Assembly: GCA_964019695.1 (NCBI GenBank)
Contig: OZ026530.1
Location: forward strand, 33,586,690-33,650,689
Direction: 5' to 3'
Length of the DNA: 64,000 nt
DNA from: Loripinus fragilis
Taxonomy: Eukaryota > Mollusca > Bivalvia > Lucinida > Lucinidae
This document shows positions 50,412 to 60,870 of this stretch, piece by piece. The translations under genes and the position numbers were made by a program. Every line of letters starts with the position of its first letter. Positions within the stretch are counted from its first letter, which is position 1. The notes under the pieces were generated by a model, which was not told where the DNA came from, did not search any database, and saw nothing but the letters and a program-made list of their open reading frames with translations.

Positions 50412-51788
50412 ATACTTTAATTTACAAATGTAGGGGACCTATGTGAAATCCTGCCGTATAAGAGGATGTATCCACACAAATGTGGTATCGAAATGCATGT
50501 AAATTTTGACATCTTAACTACGCGGAAAGACCAATTATAATAACTGTATCCTCTTATAAGGTGAATAGTGTGGCCTTTAAACTTCATAAGAGTAAACTCC
50601 ATTATTATTCATCGCATATCCATGTACATTAGTAATTCCAACACTCGTGCGAGCCTTTGGGATTATGCACTTTGGAAATCAGTTCTTGAAATGAATGGGC
50701 AATGATTATAAATGATACCCATTCCGTGTTTTTTGGGGTAATAAAAAGGTTCTCACTGCATAGAATGCGCAAATCCTTCACCCATATGAATCGTGTTGAC
50801 AATTCTGACATTTGGGTAGAAAAGTAGATATAAAGCGTCTGGATAACACTTGCTATTGTTGCGAACTCCCCATTAGTGGCTCTCACAACACTAAAGGATG
50901 CTGAGTCATAGAGAGGCATCTATTACAGAAATGCTGTTTATTCGGTATAAGTTATTATGACGGACTAAAACGCATTTTGGAAAAAAAACATTGTATTCTT
51001 AAGAAATGTAGAATCATTTCTATATAGATAAACAACCAGATTTTGGCAAAGACTGAATAATTGCTTTCTCAATAAATGTGGATGCATTTCTATCTAGAGA
51101 TGTAACCAGATTTTTGGCCCAGACTGAATAATTGTTTTCTTAAGAAATGTGGAATCTTTTCTATATAGGAATTTAACCAGATATTTGACCAAGACTGAAT
51201 AATTGTTTTCTCAAGAAATGTGGATACATCTCTATATAGAAATGAATCCACATTTCTTAAGAAAACAATACTTTAATATAAAATGTGTTTTATTCCATAA
51301 ACGTAACTAATACGGAATAGACATCATTTCTGTTATAGATTCCTCTCTATGGAAACATCTTCAAGAAAGTGAGTTTACAGCCTTTGACAAAATGTGGATA
51401 CATTCCTAAATAAGAATGTATCCACATTCCTTAAGGAAGAAATTATTCCGCCTCACTGATTCAGTTGGTATGCTCTTTTATCGCGTCAACTGTATTGGAC
51501 AGGCTGAATAATTGTTGGGTAGTTTACAGCCAAACTCCCCAAAACATGATCCATGTCTGAAAGACCCTTGTATTTTCATTGAGAAATTGAAATGGCCGAC
51601 ATTGTCAGTGAAAAAACACTGATTTTTGCCCGAATGAAATGACCATTTCAAACTGTATTTGGGCTTTGGCGAATTGATTAAAGTATAAAAATAGAGATGA
51701 GATACAGAAGTATATTATTCGACCACATAAGTGTAGATACATCCTCTTATATGGCAGGATTCCACATAGGTCCACTATATTAAAGTAT
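50412..51788. mobile_element. 1.38-kb inverted-repeat element (family I)
   Basis: The left end 'atactttaat...ggacctatgtgaaatcctgcc.tataagaggatgtatc' is mirrored at 51723..51788 over about 60 bp with a 6-10 bp indel near the tip. Inside are a 71-bp tandem array and several hairpins built from the same GTGGATACAT motif that occurs in the ends. The small frames inside have no recognisable motif. It is probably non-autonomous. Confidence 0.75.
50981..51266. repeat. 71-bp tandem repeat, nearly four copies, ending in a hairpin
   Basis: 'gactgaataattg' occurs at 51051, 51122 and 51193, exactly 71 bp apart; a partial unit precedes them. The last unit runs into its own inverted copy (51205..51266). 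A separate 15-bp perfect hairpin with AATGTGGATACATTC lies at 51391..51428. Confidence 0.85.
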
Positions 51789-52124
51789 TTCCGTTACTTC
51801 CGGGTTTGATTTTGTTGTGGCAAGGTGGTTAGATTTAAGGCAAAATTTTTTCAACATTAACTAAAGTTATCAAACTACAAACAAGGTTTAGGAAACTGGT
51901 ATTTGTATGGTAGAAATTCATAGGCAGCTGGTAAAGTTATCAAATATAACAACATAACAGTTTATAAATAGAACAATCACTTGTCTACAATCAATTCTTT
52001 AGCGGAGCTTTCCGTAAAATTTTCATTTCGCTATCTTATACAGCTATCAGTAAGGGTAGACGAAATGTTAAATGAATAAGGTTCACCCTTAACTGTTTTC
52101 TGATAAAAAGAACCACTATTTTAC

Positions 52125-52667
52125 CTGTATGCTTTCCTGTTCCTCTTTAAATTTCTCAATGACACTTGTCTTTGGAATGGTGTCAAAAATTTCACTCCCG
52201 TGTTGTGATATGCGTACCAAAACCTTTTCTATTTCAGGCCAGATTTCCTCTAGGCTTGACCCAACTGGTCTGTCAGCTACAAATAATTTATTTCTCATAC
52301 AGCGTAGTCGCACGATATCAGCACCAAGACTGTAGTCAGTCTGTTCCGGAATTTGGGACCAGCCTCTGATGGGAGATGGAACTCCTGGACAAATATGTAT
52401 GAGTAATGTTGTGAGCAGATGACTATCAAACTTCTCAGGTTGTGGAGGAACTTCTGTTAACAGGTCGTACTGATAACGAAACAAAATCTTTTTTCGGTAC
52501 AGCTCATCTATTTTCGCTTTTCTGGACTGAAGCACGTCATCAAGTGTATCGGGTTGTAGAAGTTGTAGCATCACATCTCTTAGTATATCTGACCCACAAT
52601 CGCGTAAGATATTTCCCAGTGTCATCCTGTCAATATCAAGGAAGGTTGCGCTCTGTTGTGGTAATGC
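52125..52667 (-). CDS. DZIP3-like HEPN domain exon (181 codons), copy lacking the catalytic His
   Basis: The minus strand shows acceptor 'tttattgtttcag', 543 open bases and donor 'acag|gtaaaat', phase 0 at both ends. The core has ILRDVMLQLLQPDTLDDVLQ at 28-47, HLLTTLLIHICPGVPSPIRG at 83-102, W103 and TDYSLGADIVRLRCM followed by R125-N126-K-L-F-V. In the HEPN R-x4-6-H motif the His should fall at 130-132, but V, A and D are present, so the RNase centre looks lost while the fold residues are kept. The C-terminal part (VIEKFKEEQESIQ) is charged and helical. About 70% identity with 36592..37140 and similar intron ends (cttattga.at) show a tandem duplication. If one gene spans the window this is the first HEPN module. 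Confidence 0.85.
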
Positions 52668-52929
52668 CTGAAACAATAAATTTATTTCAATAAGATTTTA
52701 GCGTAAAAACAGATTAAAAACCAATTGACAGACACATTAGAAAAACATGTTTGCACTTCAAATGCGATTTAGTTAGATTTTATTTTGTATAGAACATACC
52801 AAACGATGGGCATGTATCTTTTTTTTTACTAGGTGTATGTTTCAAACTCCATGTAAAGAAGACCAATATCACCGGAAATATCAAATTCTGACACAAATGG
52901 TAGCATTTTCCTGAAAACTCCTAAATTTT

Positions 52930-53175
52930 AAGTAAGGAAGAAGGCAAATATCAGTAATCGATACAATCAAATACAAACCTATTCAGGATACCGTATGGAA
53001 AGGTGACAAAAACAAAACCTCCACATGAAAGAAAGCTAATGAGTCAACATTTTCCCATAAGGTGTCTAAAAGACTACAAGAGGTAGACATAACAGTTTGA
53101 CAGAGACAAACACAAATACCAAAAAAGAACCACAAAAGAAACACCGTTTTGGAATGGAAAATTACTGGAAGGCTT
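52930..53175 (-). mobile_element. Family B 3'-end fragment, diverged
   Basis: 'aatatcagtaatcgatacaatcaaatacaaacctattcaggatacc' through 'aacaccgttttggaatggaaaattactggaaggcttaaacaagttt' follows the order of the other copies with more substitutions, so it is an older insertion. Confidence 0.7.
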
Positions 53176-53312
53176 AAACAAGTTTCATGGTATCATAGTT
53201 TTATGTTATTCTCTGTCAAGAAGACAGACTTTATGACCACCTTTATATCATTTATCAATTAGTAGAGAGCAAATTTAATTTCTTATCTCCAGACAACGCA
53301 TGAAATACAGTG

Positions 53313-54851
53313 TATACAGCTGCTTTCCAAAAGTTTTATAGATAGCGATTTTTGTCATAATTATTTACATACCCTATACTTGTTTGCGTTTATGTTGTGA
53401 ACATATGCTTTGTTTGATGATTGATTTTTTTCTGCCAATACTGGAACGATATATCTAGTTTTGGTGAGGACCAATATTGATTGTTCTTGGAGATTTTTTG
53501 TATCAAGTTTTAACTTCTGAAAAAGTTGATTATATTTTTAGTAAATCAAAGTTGCTTATCAAAACTCTATTTCAAATTAAGGGCTAATAAGGAGAGCAGC
53601 AAAGAATATTGTGGTGGTCATCTATAATGTCATGTGTACCAAGCATTGTGAATATACTTTGAGAATTGAAGCTATTGAGTGTATCAACAATTAATCCCTT
53701 GATTGACTTGGGTGTATGTGCACTAGCGGGTTGTACAAATTTTATACTTAACAAAATGACTTTTAAAAGATATTTTAAGCGCATTTTTGGATGTCCAAAA
53801 TTGATGCTACATAGTAAGTGGCCTTTATTAAGGAAAGTACTGCAGAACAGTTAAAATGGACCAAGTGGGTTTGAAATAGTATTAAGATTGGGAAATGTCA
53901 TCTTTTAAGATGAATCCACACTCCAAACCTATTCTTCTCGCAAACCCAGAATGTCTGGTATCTGAAACATGAAAATGCTTATCCACATTACATTGATTGG
54001 TGTGTAAAAAATCCACTGGAAGTCATAGATAGGGGGCTATCTCATGACTTTTAAAGGGGTCCCCAAACTTAAGCTTGTAAATGAAACAATCACCAGTATG
54101 TCATGAGATAGCCCCCTATCTACGACTCCCAGTGGATTTTTACACACAAATCAATGTAATGTGGATAAACATATTCGTGTTTCAGATGCCTGCCATTCTG
54201 GGTTTTCGATGAGAATAGGTTTGGAGTGTGGATTCATCTTAAAATATGACATTTTTCAATCTTAATACAATTTAAAACCCACTTGGTCCATTCTAAGTGT
54301 TTTGCAGTACTTTCCTTCTGGTCTTTCACCTAATAAAGGCCACTTACTATGTAGCATCAATTTTGAACGTCCATAAATGCGCTTAAAATATATCTTAAAA
54401 GTCATTTTGTTAAGTTATAAAATTTGTACAACCCGCTAGTGCACATACACCCAAGTCAATCAAGTGATTAATTGTTGATACACTCGATAGCTTCAATTCT
54501 CAAAGTATATTCACAATGCTTGGTACACATGACATTATAGATGACCACCACAATATTCTTTGCTGCTCTCCTTATTAGCCCTTAATTTGAAATAGAGTTT
54601 TGATAAGCAACTTTGATTTACTAAAAATATAGTCAACTTTTTCAGAAGTTAAAACTTGATACAAAAAAAAACTCCAAGAACAATCAATATTGTTACTCAC
54701 CAAAACTAGATATATCGTTCGCGTATCGGCAGAAAAAAATCAATCATCAAACTAAGCATATGTTCACAACAGACACGCAAACAAGTATAGGGTATGTAAA
54801 TAATTATGACAAAAATCGCTATCTATAAAAATGTTGGAAAGCAGCTGTAGA
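53313..54851. repeat. 1.54-kb near-perfect palindrome with 51-bp spacer
   Basis: The left arm 53313..54048 and the right arm 54100..54851 are reverse complements with scattered mismatches and a few small indels. The outer ends are 'tacagctgctttcc' and its mirror 'ggaaagcagctgta'. The inner ends are 'gatagggggctatctcatgac' and its mirror. The spacer contains 'aaacttaagcttgtaa'. A transcript through it would fold into about 730 bp of dsRNA. It could be a foldback transposon or a recent inverted duplication of unique sequence; no terminal target duplication was recognised. Confidence 0.9.
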
Positions 54852-55512
54852 CTAGATTCAGCACTCTTGCCTACGTTCCTTTTCAACATTAGTACTTCTT
54901 TCTCTCTCAATATATACCATTCCCATCGACGTAGTTTACAGTAGAGACACAATTGTATTGATCAAGATTACAGATTAATAGCTCTACATACATGTGCAAC
55001 TCACATTTTACAATACGTGTCTTAATACACAAATGAAATGTAGTTGTCCATCGTTAAAATTGAGTTATCCACTTGATCTTCCTTACGAGTCAGAAAGGAG
55101 ATTAAATTATACAGCTGATTTCAAGTTTTTCGTAATTTGTTTCAAACATTTTACGCATACTCCTCTACAAAAAAGATCATTTATGCTTATAATTTTGCAG
55201 TTACGATTGTGTACAACAATGCTGATGTTAATTGGTACCCACGTCTTACTCGAAAGGAAAAATAAATGGAAAACTAATTACATATTATCGTATATGTACC
55301 TGGGGACAGGCTTTAAATTGATCAGAAAAGTTTTCATGTCTAATTGTATGGTAATACATAACCTATATAGAATACGATCTAAATTTCCACCATGACCCTA
55401 CTTATGGCTATAACACATTTTGAAAGAAAGTAATGGTTCTTAATACTTCAAACGAAGAATACACGCATGTAAAAGCAAATTTAACAAGATATAATTATAA
55501 TCTACCGATTCA
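54852..55512. other. Stretch beside the palindrome with no supported gene
   Basis: A 133-codon plus-strand frame at 54994..55395 has no recognisable motif, signal peptide or splice context. I regard it as chance or unrecognised. Confidence 0.45.
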
Positions 55513-58339
55513 AAGTCTCCCAAACTAGCCCCCAATGCTGTGTGGAAATCATGGTGAGTGTTATTGAATATGTCTTATATGGTTTATCATTTTATCACTT
55601 TATATGGTTTATGGGTAGGGATCTGAACGGTGTCCCAGATATTAGGCCTTTGACAAAGTGAACAGGTCAGGAATTCGTGGGAAAGCCCCTACCTTTTATG
55701 AAGTGAACGGGGTGAAGTACGCCTGGGTACGCCACTGGGGACTTCCAAGTCAGTGTAACTATTTGCTTCTTAACATAAGACACATGAATATATATGGTTA
55801 TGGGTTGGGGATCTGAATAATTTCCAAGAAATTTAGGATTTTAAGAATTGGTTCAGCCTAGGCATACCTCTAGGTCATCCCTTGAGACCAGAATTTCAAA
55901 CTTCAAACTTTCTTGCGAAACTATATATCAATATATCACATAAAAAATCAGAACAATCCTTTCAGAAGTAAACGAGAAATAGTCTGGACAAAGTTCGGCG
56001 GTTTAGGCACGCCCATGGGCAAGCCTTAGAGTCCGACATTTTTAATTTTGAAACCCTCTTGCACAACCTCAATTAATATTCAACATATCCCAAAATTTCA
56101 GACCAAAGCATCCAGAGGTTACTGAGAACTCGTCCGGACAAAATTTTGGTGGAAAGAAAAAGAAGAAATGGAAGAAGTGGAAGAAATAGAATAATAATAA
56201 GAAGAAGAAGAAGAAGAAGAAGGAGAAGATAATGAGGATGAAGAAGAAGAAACGGAGCAAATATATCTTAAGTTTTTTACGAAGTAAATGGGGTGGAGCA
56301 TGCATGGGAACGCCACTGGGGACATCCTGAAAAGTGTTATTGAGCACTTTTTATCATAAGAAATAACACTATATTTATGGTTTAGGGGTTGGGGTCTGAA
56401 AGGTTTTCAAGATATAAAACCTTTTATGAAGTGAAGGCGTCTGAGTATGCATGCGCACGCCACTGGGGTCTTCCCAGAAAGTATTACTGAATGCTTCTTA
56501 TCATAAGAAATATTAATTTATATGATTTAGGGGTGAGATCTGAATAATTTCAGAGCTATTTAGGACTTTAATAATTGGTTGGGATTGGGCATGCCTCTGG
56601 GTAAGCCTCTGAGTCCAGCATTTCAAATTTAAAACTTTCTTGCAAAACTAAATACAACTATTGCATCAATAAATCAGAACAATCCATTCAATGGTTTGTG
56701 AGAAATAATCTGTACAAATTTTCGCGGTTTTCGACACGCCCGTGCGCCAGCCTAAGAGTCTGACATTTTCAATTTTGAAACCCTGTTGCACAACTTCACA
56801 TTAATATCTACTATATCCCCAAATTTCAGAACAACCTGACAAGAGGTTACTGAGAACTCATCCGGACAAAATTTTGGGGAAAAGAAAAATAAGTGGAAGA
56901 AGAAAAAAATATATAAGAAGAAGAATAATAACAAAATACGATTATAATCTACCAATATAAAGTCTCCCAAAGCAGCCCCAATGTCCTTTGGACATCATGG
57001 TCAGTGTTATTGAATCTGTCTTATCATAAGGTATATCATTATACATGGTATACGGGTGGAAACAGTTTCCCAGATATAACGTCTTTAATTATGTATATTA
57101 GTGGAGAATTCATAGGCACACCTGCTGGGACTTCCCTGTCAGTGCTATTAAAGAGACTAGGTTTGTAACTATAAACATTTTCGAAAACATTTCTTTTCTT
57201 TTTAAATCATTTGTAAAAATAGAATTGTTATGTTTTCACAATAAACATGTTCAGCATAGCTAAAAACTGCATGGAAAAGTGAATTATCTGATAAAGCAGA
57301 TGTTTTTTTCTTGTTTGTAATTATTTACGTCCCTCGAATAATTCTAGACAGTTGATTTTTAACATAGATGTTGTTGTTTTGATAGTGATAATTTGTTAAG
57401 ATTTACGAAAATAGTAAAATGTTTACCTGAATATGAGTATTTTTACTGTATTCTTGAAAAATAGAAACTTTATTTCTATAATAAGAACATCAAAAGTTAC
57501 AGACTATGCAGTAATCAATACGTCTTGTCATAAGTAACATGAATATATATGGTTTATAGGTGGGGATCTGAACGATTTCTGAGATATTAAGCGTTTTATG
57601 AAGTGAATGGGGTGTGACATGCCCAGGCATGCCACTGGGGACATCCTGGAAAGTTTTATTGATTACTTCTTATTATAAGGAATAACAATATATATGGTTT
57701 AGGAGTGGTGATCTGAACGGTTTTCAAGATATAAAGCCTTTTATGAGGTGAAGGGGGTGGGGCATGCCTGGGCATGCTTTTGGGGACTCCCCAGTCAGAG
57801 TAATTGAATGCTTCTTATCATCGGAAATATGAATATATATGGTTTAGGGGCGGGATCGGAATTGTTTCCGAGGTATTTAGGACTTCATGAGCTGGTTGGG
57901 CCTGGGCATGTCGCTGAGTCAGCCCCTGAGTCCAGGTATTCAAATTTCAAACTTTCTTGCAAAACTATATATCAATTTCTATCATATACACAAATAAGAA
58001 AAATCCCTTCAGTGGTTAATGAGAAATAGTCTGGACAAAATTTCCAGGCCTAGGCTTGGAGTCCAACATTATGAACTTCGAAACCCTGTTGCACAACTTC
58101 ACTTCCATATCACCAAATTTCAGAACATTCTGTCCAGTGGTTATTGAGAACTCGTCTGGACAAAATTTTGGCGGAAAGGAACAGAAGTGGAAGGAGAAGA
58201 AGAAGAAATAAAAACTAAGAAGAATAATAATAAGAAGAAAAACGGAGGAAAACAATAAATCTCCTCACTTCGTTTGGGTGACTTAATCAGAAGAAACGGA
58301 GCAAAAATAATAGGTCTCCCCACTTCGTTTGGGAGACTT
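55513..58339. mobile_element. 2.83-kb tandem-repeat element with 13-bp inverted ends (family E)
   Basis: AAGTCTCCCAAAC at 55513..55525 is mirrored by GTTTGGGAGACTT at 58327..58339. Between them a unit of about 150 bp recurs many times ('atatatggttta.ggg..gggatctgaa', 'aagtga..gggg.g', 'gcatgcc...gccactggggac', 'tattgaatgcttcttatcataagaaat'). It alternates with 'gagaactcgtccggacaaaattttggcggaaa' plus GAA-rich tails. Partial terminal motifs recur inside (56960 and 58274), so the array may be several elements joined. No protein coding is supported. Confidence 0.7.
56150..56265. repeat. (GAA)n purine tract
   Basis: Almost pure A/G with several GAA/AAG runs. Similar shorter tracts follow the same 'acaaaattttggcggaaa' lead-in at about 56880 and 58170. 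Frames of poly-Phe or poly-Ser across it are artefacts. Confidence 0.9.
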
Positions 58340-58479
58340 AATAATTTGTACGTTTTGAGCCAGGATTTTTTAAGACAGCACGTCCTTCCCCTGTACCTAA
58401 TTGTTTTCTACTTAAAAGTACATGAGCATGACCATGAAGGATCATTGATCCATTAATAATATCCTACACTATGTGAGCA

Positions 58480-58810
58480 AATTGTTTGTTTGTTATTTTT
58501 GTTGCTTTACGTCCCAAGTCAAAAGCTCTGGTCATGGCGGGACGGTCAGAAACCTAACCACACTTTTCCCTGCGCAAACTTGAACAAGCTGTTAAGCAGT
58601 ACTCTGTGCACATACTTTCGCTTGTAACTGACAACAACTCTTCTTGAATAATTCAGTGGAAGGGAGGAGAATGACCGTAGAATTTATTTTATGATCAATC
58701 CCCACAAAAGTATGGGACCCTGCTTGGATTGAACTTGCGACCCCTGGATCTGCAGTCAGACTCGCATCAGTTGCCAGACACGTTGCCGATTACAATACGC
58801 GGCCTGCTAT
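58480..58810 (-). mobile_element. tRNA-derived SINE, minus strand
   Basis: On the minus strand the head 'gtattgtaatcggcaacgtgtctgg' stands where an A box is expected, and 'aggggtcgcaagttcaatcc' resembles a B box (GGTTCRANTCC) about 50 bp on. The body continues to a 'gggacgtaaagcaacaaaaataacaaacaaac' tail typical of a SINE 3' end. No tRNA cloverleaf can be completed, so it is a SINE and not a tRNA gene. Confidence 0.6.
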
Positions 58811-59204
58811 GTGAGCAAATTGTGTCAATGAATAACGATCAACACTTTTTATACAGAAAATACCTGTCGAATTGGCGATGTTATATCTATAGTCATGACG
58901 CATAAATCAGGGCATGCCTCATGGCCCTGCTTTTGTATTCACAAAATGTTCCGCGCAAAGTGAGCATCGGTACAATTACAGGAATGTACTTGCCCAAAGT
59001 GTGAATACCTACCTTCCTAGCCACGTCTGGAATTGTAGTCATTAATTAAAGAGCATTGCACTAGGTAATGTATCTATTGTCGATATAGCTAAGCCTTGGC
59101 GCAAAGTAGGGACAGGTTGGACAAAGTTTGAATAAGACCAACCTGCAAGGAGTCAGATTTTAACTTTAACAGTTTTTGGCTGTTAAACTATGAACTAGGC
59201 TTCA

Positions 59205-60870
59205 TAGAATCGAATGTTTCGCCAGGCAAAACAGAAGTCAAACAAGGCACTTTTGTCAAAGCTATATTTTTGGCAAAGGGTTATTTTAGAGAAACTCATA
59301 AAATCCAATTTCTCCAACCCCTATGTTAACCTTGGGTAACATTTAGATCAAAGTTTAAAGCCTACCAACTAGATTTCAGTGGTTATCACAATAAAATACA
59401 CTTATTTGCACAACTTCAATATCTGACTTCAACCTAACGCAGAGGTCAGGGGTGTGTGTAAGGTCAAAATGTTTGCTTCTATAATAGTCTATAATTTCCC
59501 CCTTTAATTTGATATGCAGCATGGCCACATTTAGAATTCGTTTTGCCACTTAATCCAACCAACAGGTTAAGAGTGTGTGTAAGGAAAGAATATGTGCTTA
59601 CATGGTGCTCCATGCTCCATTCTATTTTATCTTATATGCAATATGACCATTTTCTGAAAAAGTTGAATTTTGACCATTTGACCCCTACTCCCAAGGGAGT
59701 GGGGTAAGGAGTGGGGTTTGGTCTGCGGGTAAAATATTTGCTACCATGTTGCTGCAATTGTGATTCCCTTCTTTTGATATGCATCATGACCATGTTCTGA
59801 AAAAGTTGAATTTTGTTAATTTGAATCCACCCCATGGTCAAAGGGGGTGGGTCTGCGAGCAAAATAATTGCTACCTTCGTAATTACATTTAATTTGATAA
59901 ACAACATGTCCATATTCGGTGAAAAGTGAAATAGGAACTTTTGACCCCACCTAAGGGTCGGGAAGGGGGATTAGGGAGGGGCTATGAGCTAAATATTTGC
60001 TTCCCTGTTGCTGCATTCGTGATTCACTTTAACCCTTTAAATATGATATACAACATGACATTATTATGAAAAAAGTTAAATTTTGACCTTTTGGCCCTAG
60101 TTTTGCAAGGCTGTCGGCGGGCAAAATATATGCTACCATGTTGCTGCACTTGTGATTCGCTTTAACGCGATATGCAACATGCCTATGTTCTGAAAAGATA
60201 ATATTTTGATATGCCGCATGACCATGTTCTGAAAAAGTTGAATTTTGATCTATTGACCTCATCCGCTGGGGGTGGGGGGGTCTTCCAGCAAAATATTTAC
60301 TACTATGTTGCTGCATTCGTGATCGCCTTTAATTTCATGTACAACATGACCATGCTCTGAAAAAAGTAAATTCTGACATTTTGACCCTAACCCCAGGAAC
60401 AGGGACTAGGGATCTGCGGGCAAAAATGGCTTTTGTTGCTGCATTAGTGATTCTTTTAATTTTGATATGGAATATGACCATGTTCTGACGAAGTGCAATT
60501 TTGACCTTTTGATCCCATCCCGAAGTCCACCCTCAGACTCAGGCCTTCGATCCAAAACCGCATTTGATTTGTTTCATATTTATTGTTACTCTGTCTATTT
60601 GCAAACTTTCAGTAAAATATTGACACCTGACTGAGTTATTGCAAAATTTCCATGTTTGACCCCCACCTTAGGGGTCAGGGGTGGGGCAAAATTCAAATCA
60701 CTGTCATGCTTATCTGCAGACACTGGGTAATCATAGCCTATAATGAGAAGTTGTCAGATAGTATATTCCGGAGAGATGTGAAGTTTATTCCACAAGAAGC
60801 CAATATAGCATTTGCATTAGCCTAAACCTAAGTCAAAAAAGGGCCATAACTCAAAACTTTGCGTAAGATA
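59205..60870 (+). repeat. Family D repeat, copy 2, with satellite array
   Basis: It begins 'ttcgccaggcaaaacagaagtcaaaca', as at 15.73 kb. An array of roughly 125-170 bp units follows ('atgttgctgcattcgtgatt', 'aacatgaccatgttctgaaaaagttgaattttgac', G-rich block), then the same 'cactgggtaatcatagcctataatgagaagttgtcagata' 3' block. It ends abruptly at 'gggccataactca' about 60858, earlier than copy 1. Confidence 0.8.

Noticed and set aside
54994..55395. 133-codon plus-strand open frame beside the palindrome
   Set aside because: No motif or family resemblance; composition is like random AT-rich sequence. Transcript evidence would be needed.
56069..56970. Poly-Phe, poly-Ser and poly-Leu frames on the minus strand
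   Set aside because: They are translations of the GAA/TTC microsatellite in the family E element.
60029..60316. Minus-strand frame over the family D array
   Set aside because: It repeats the same phrase because it translates satellite units; similar frames occur at 16617..16832 and 59632..59913.
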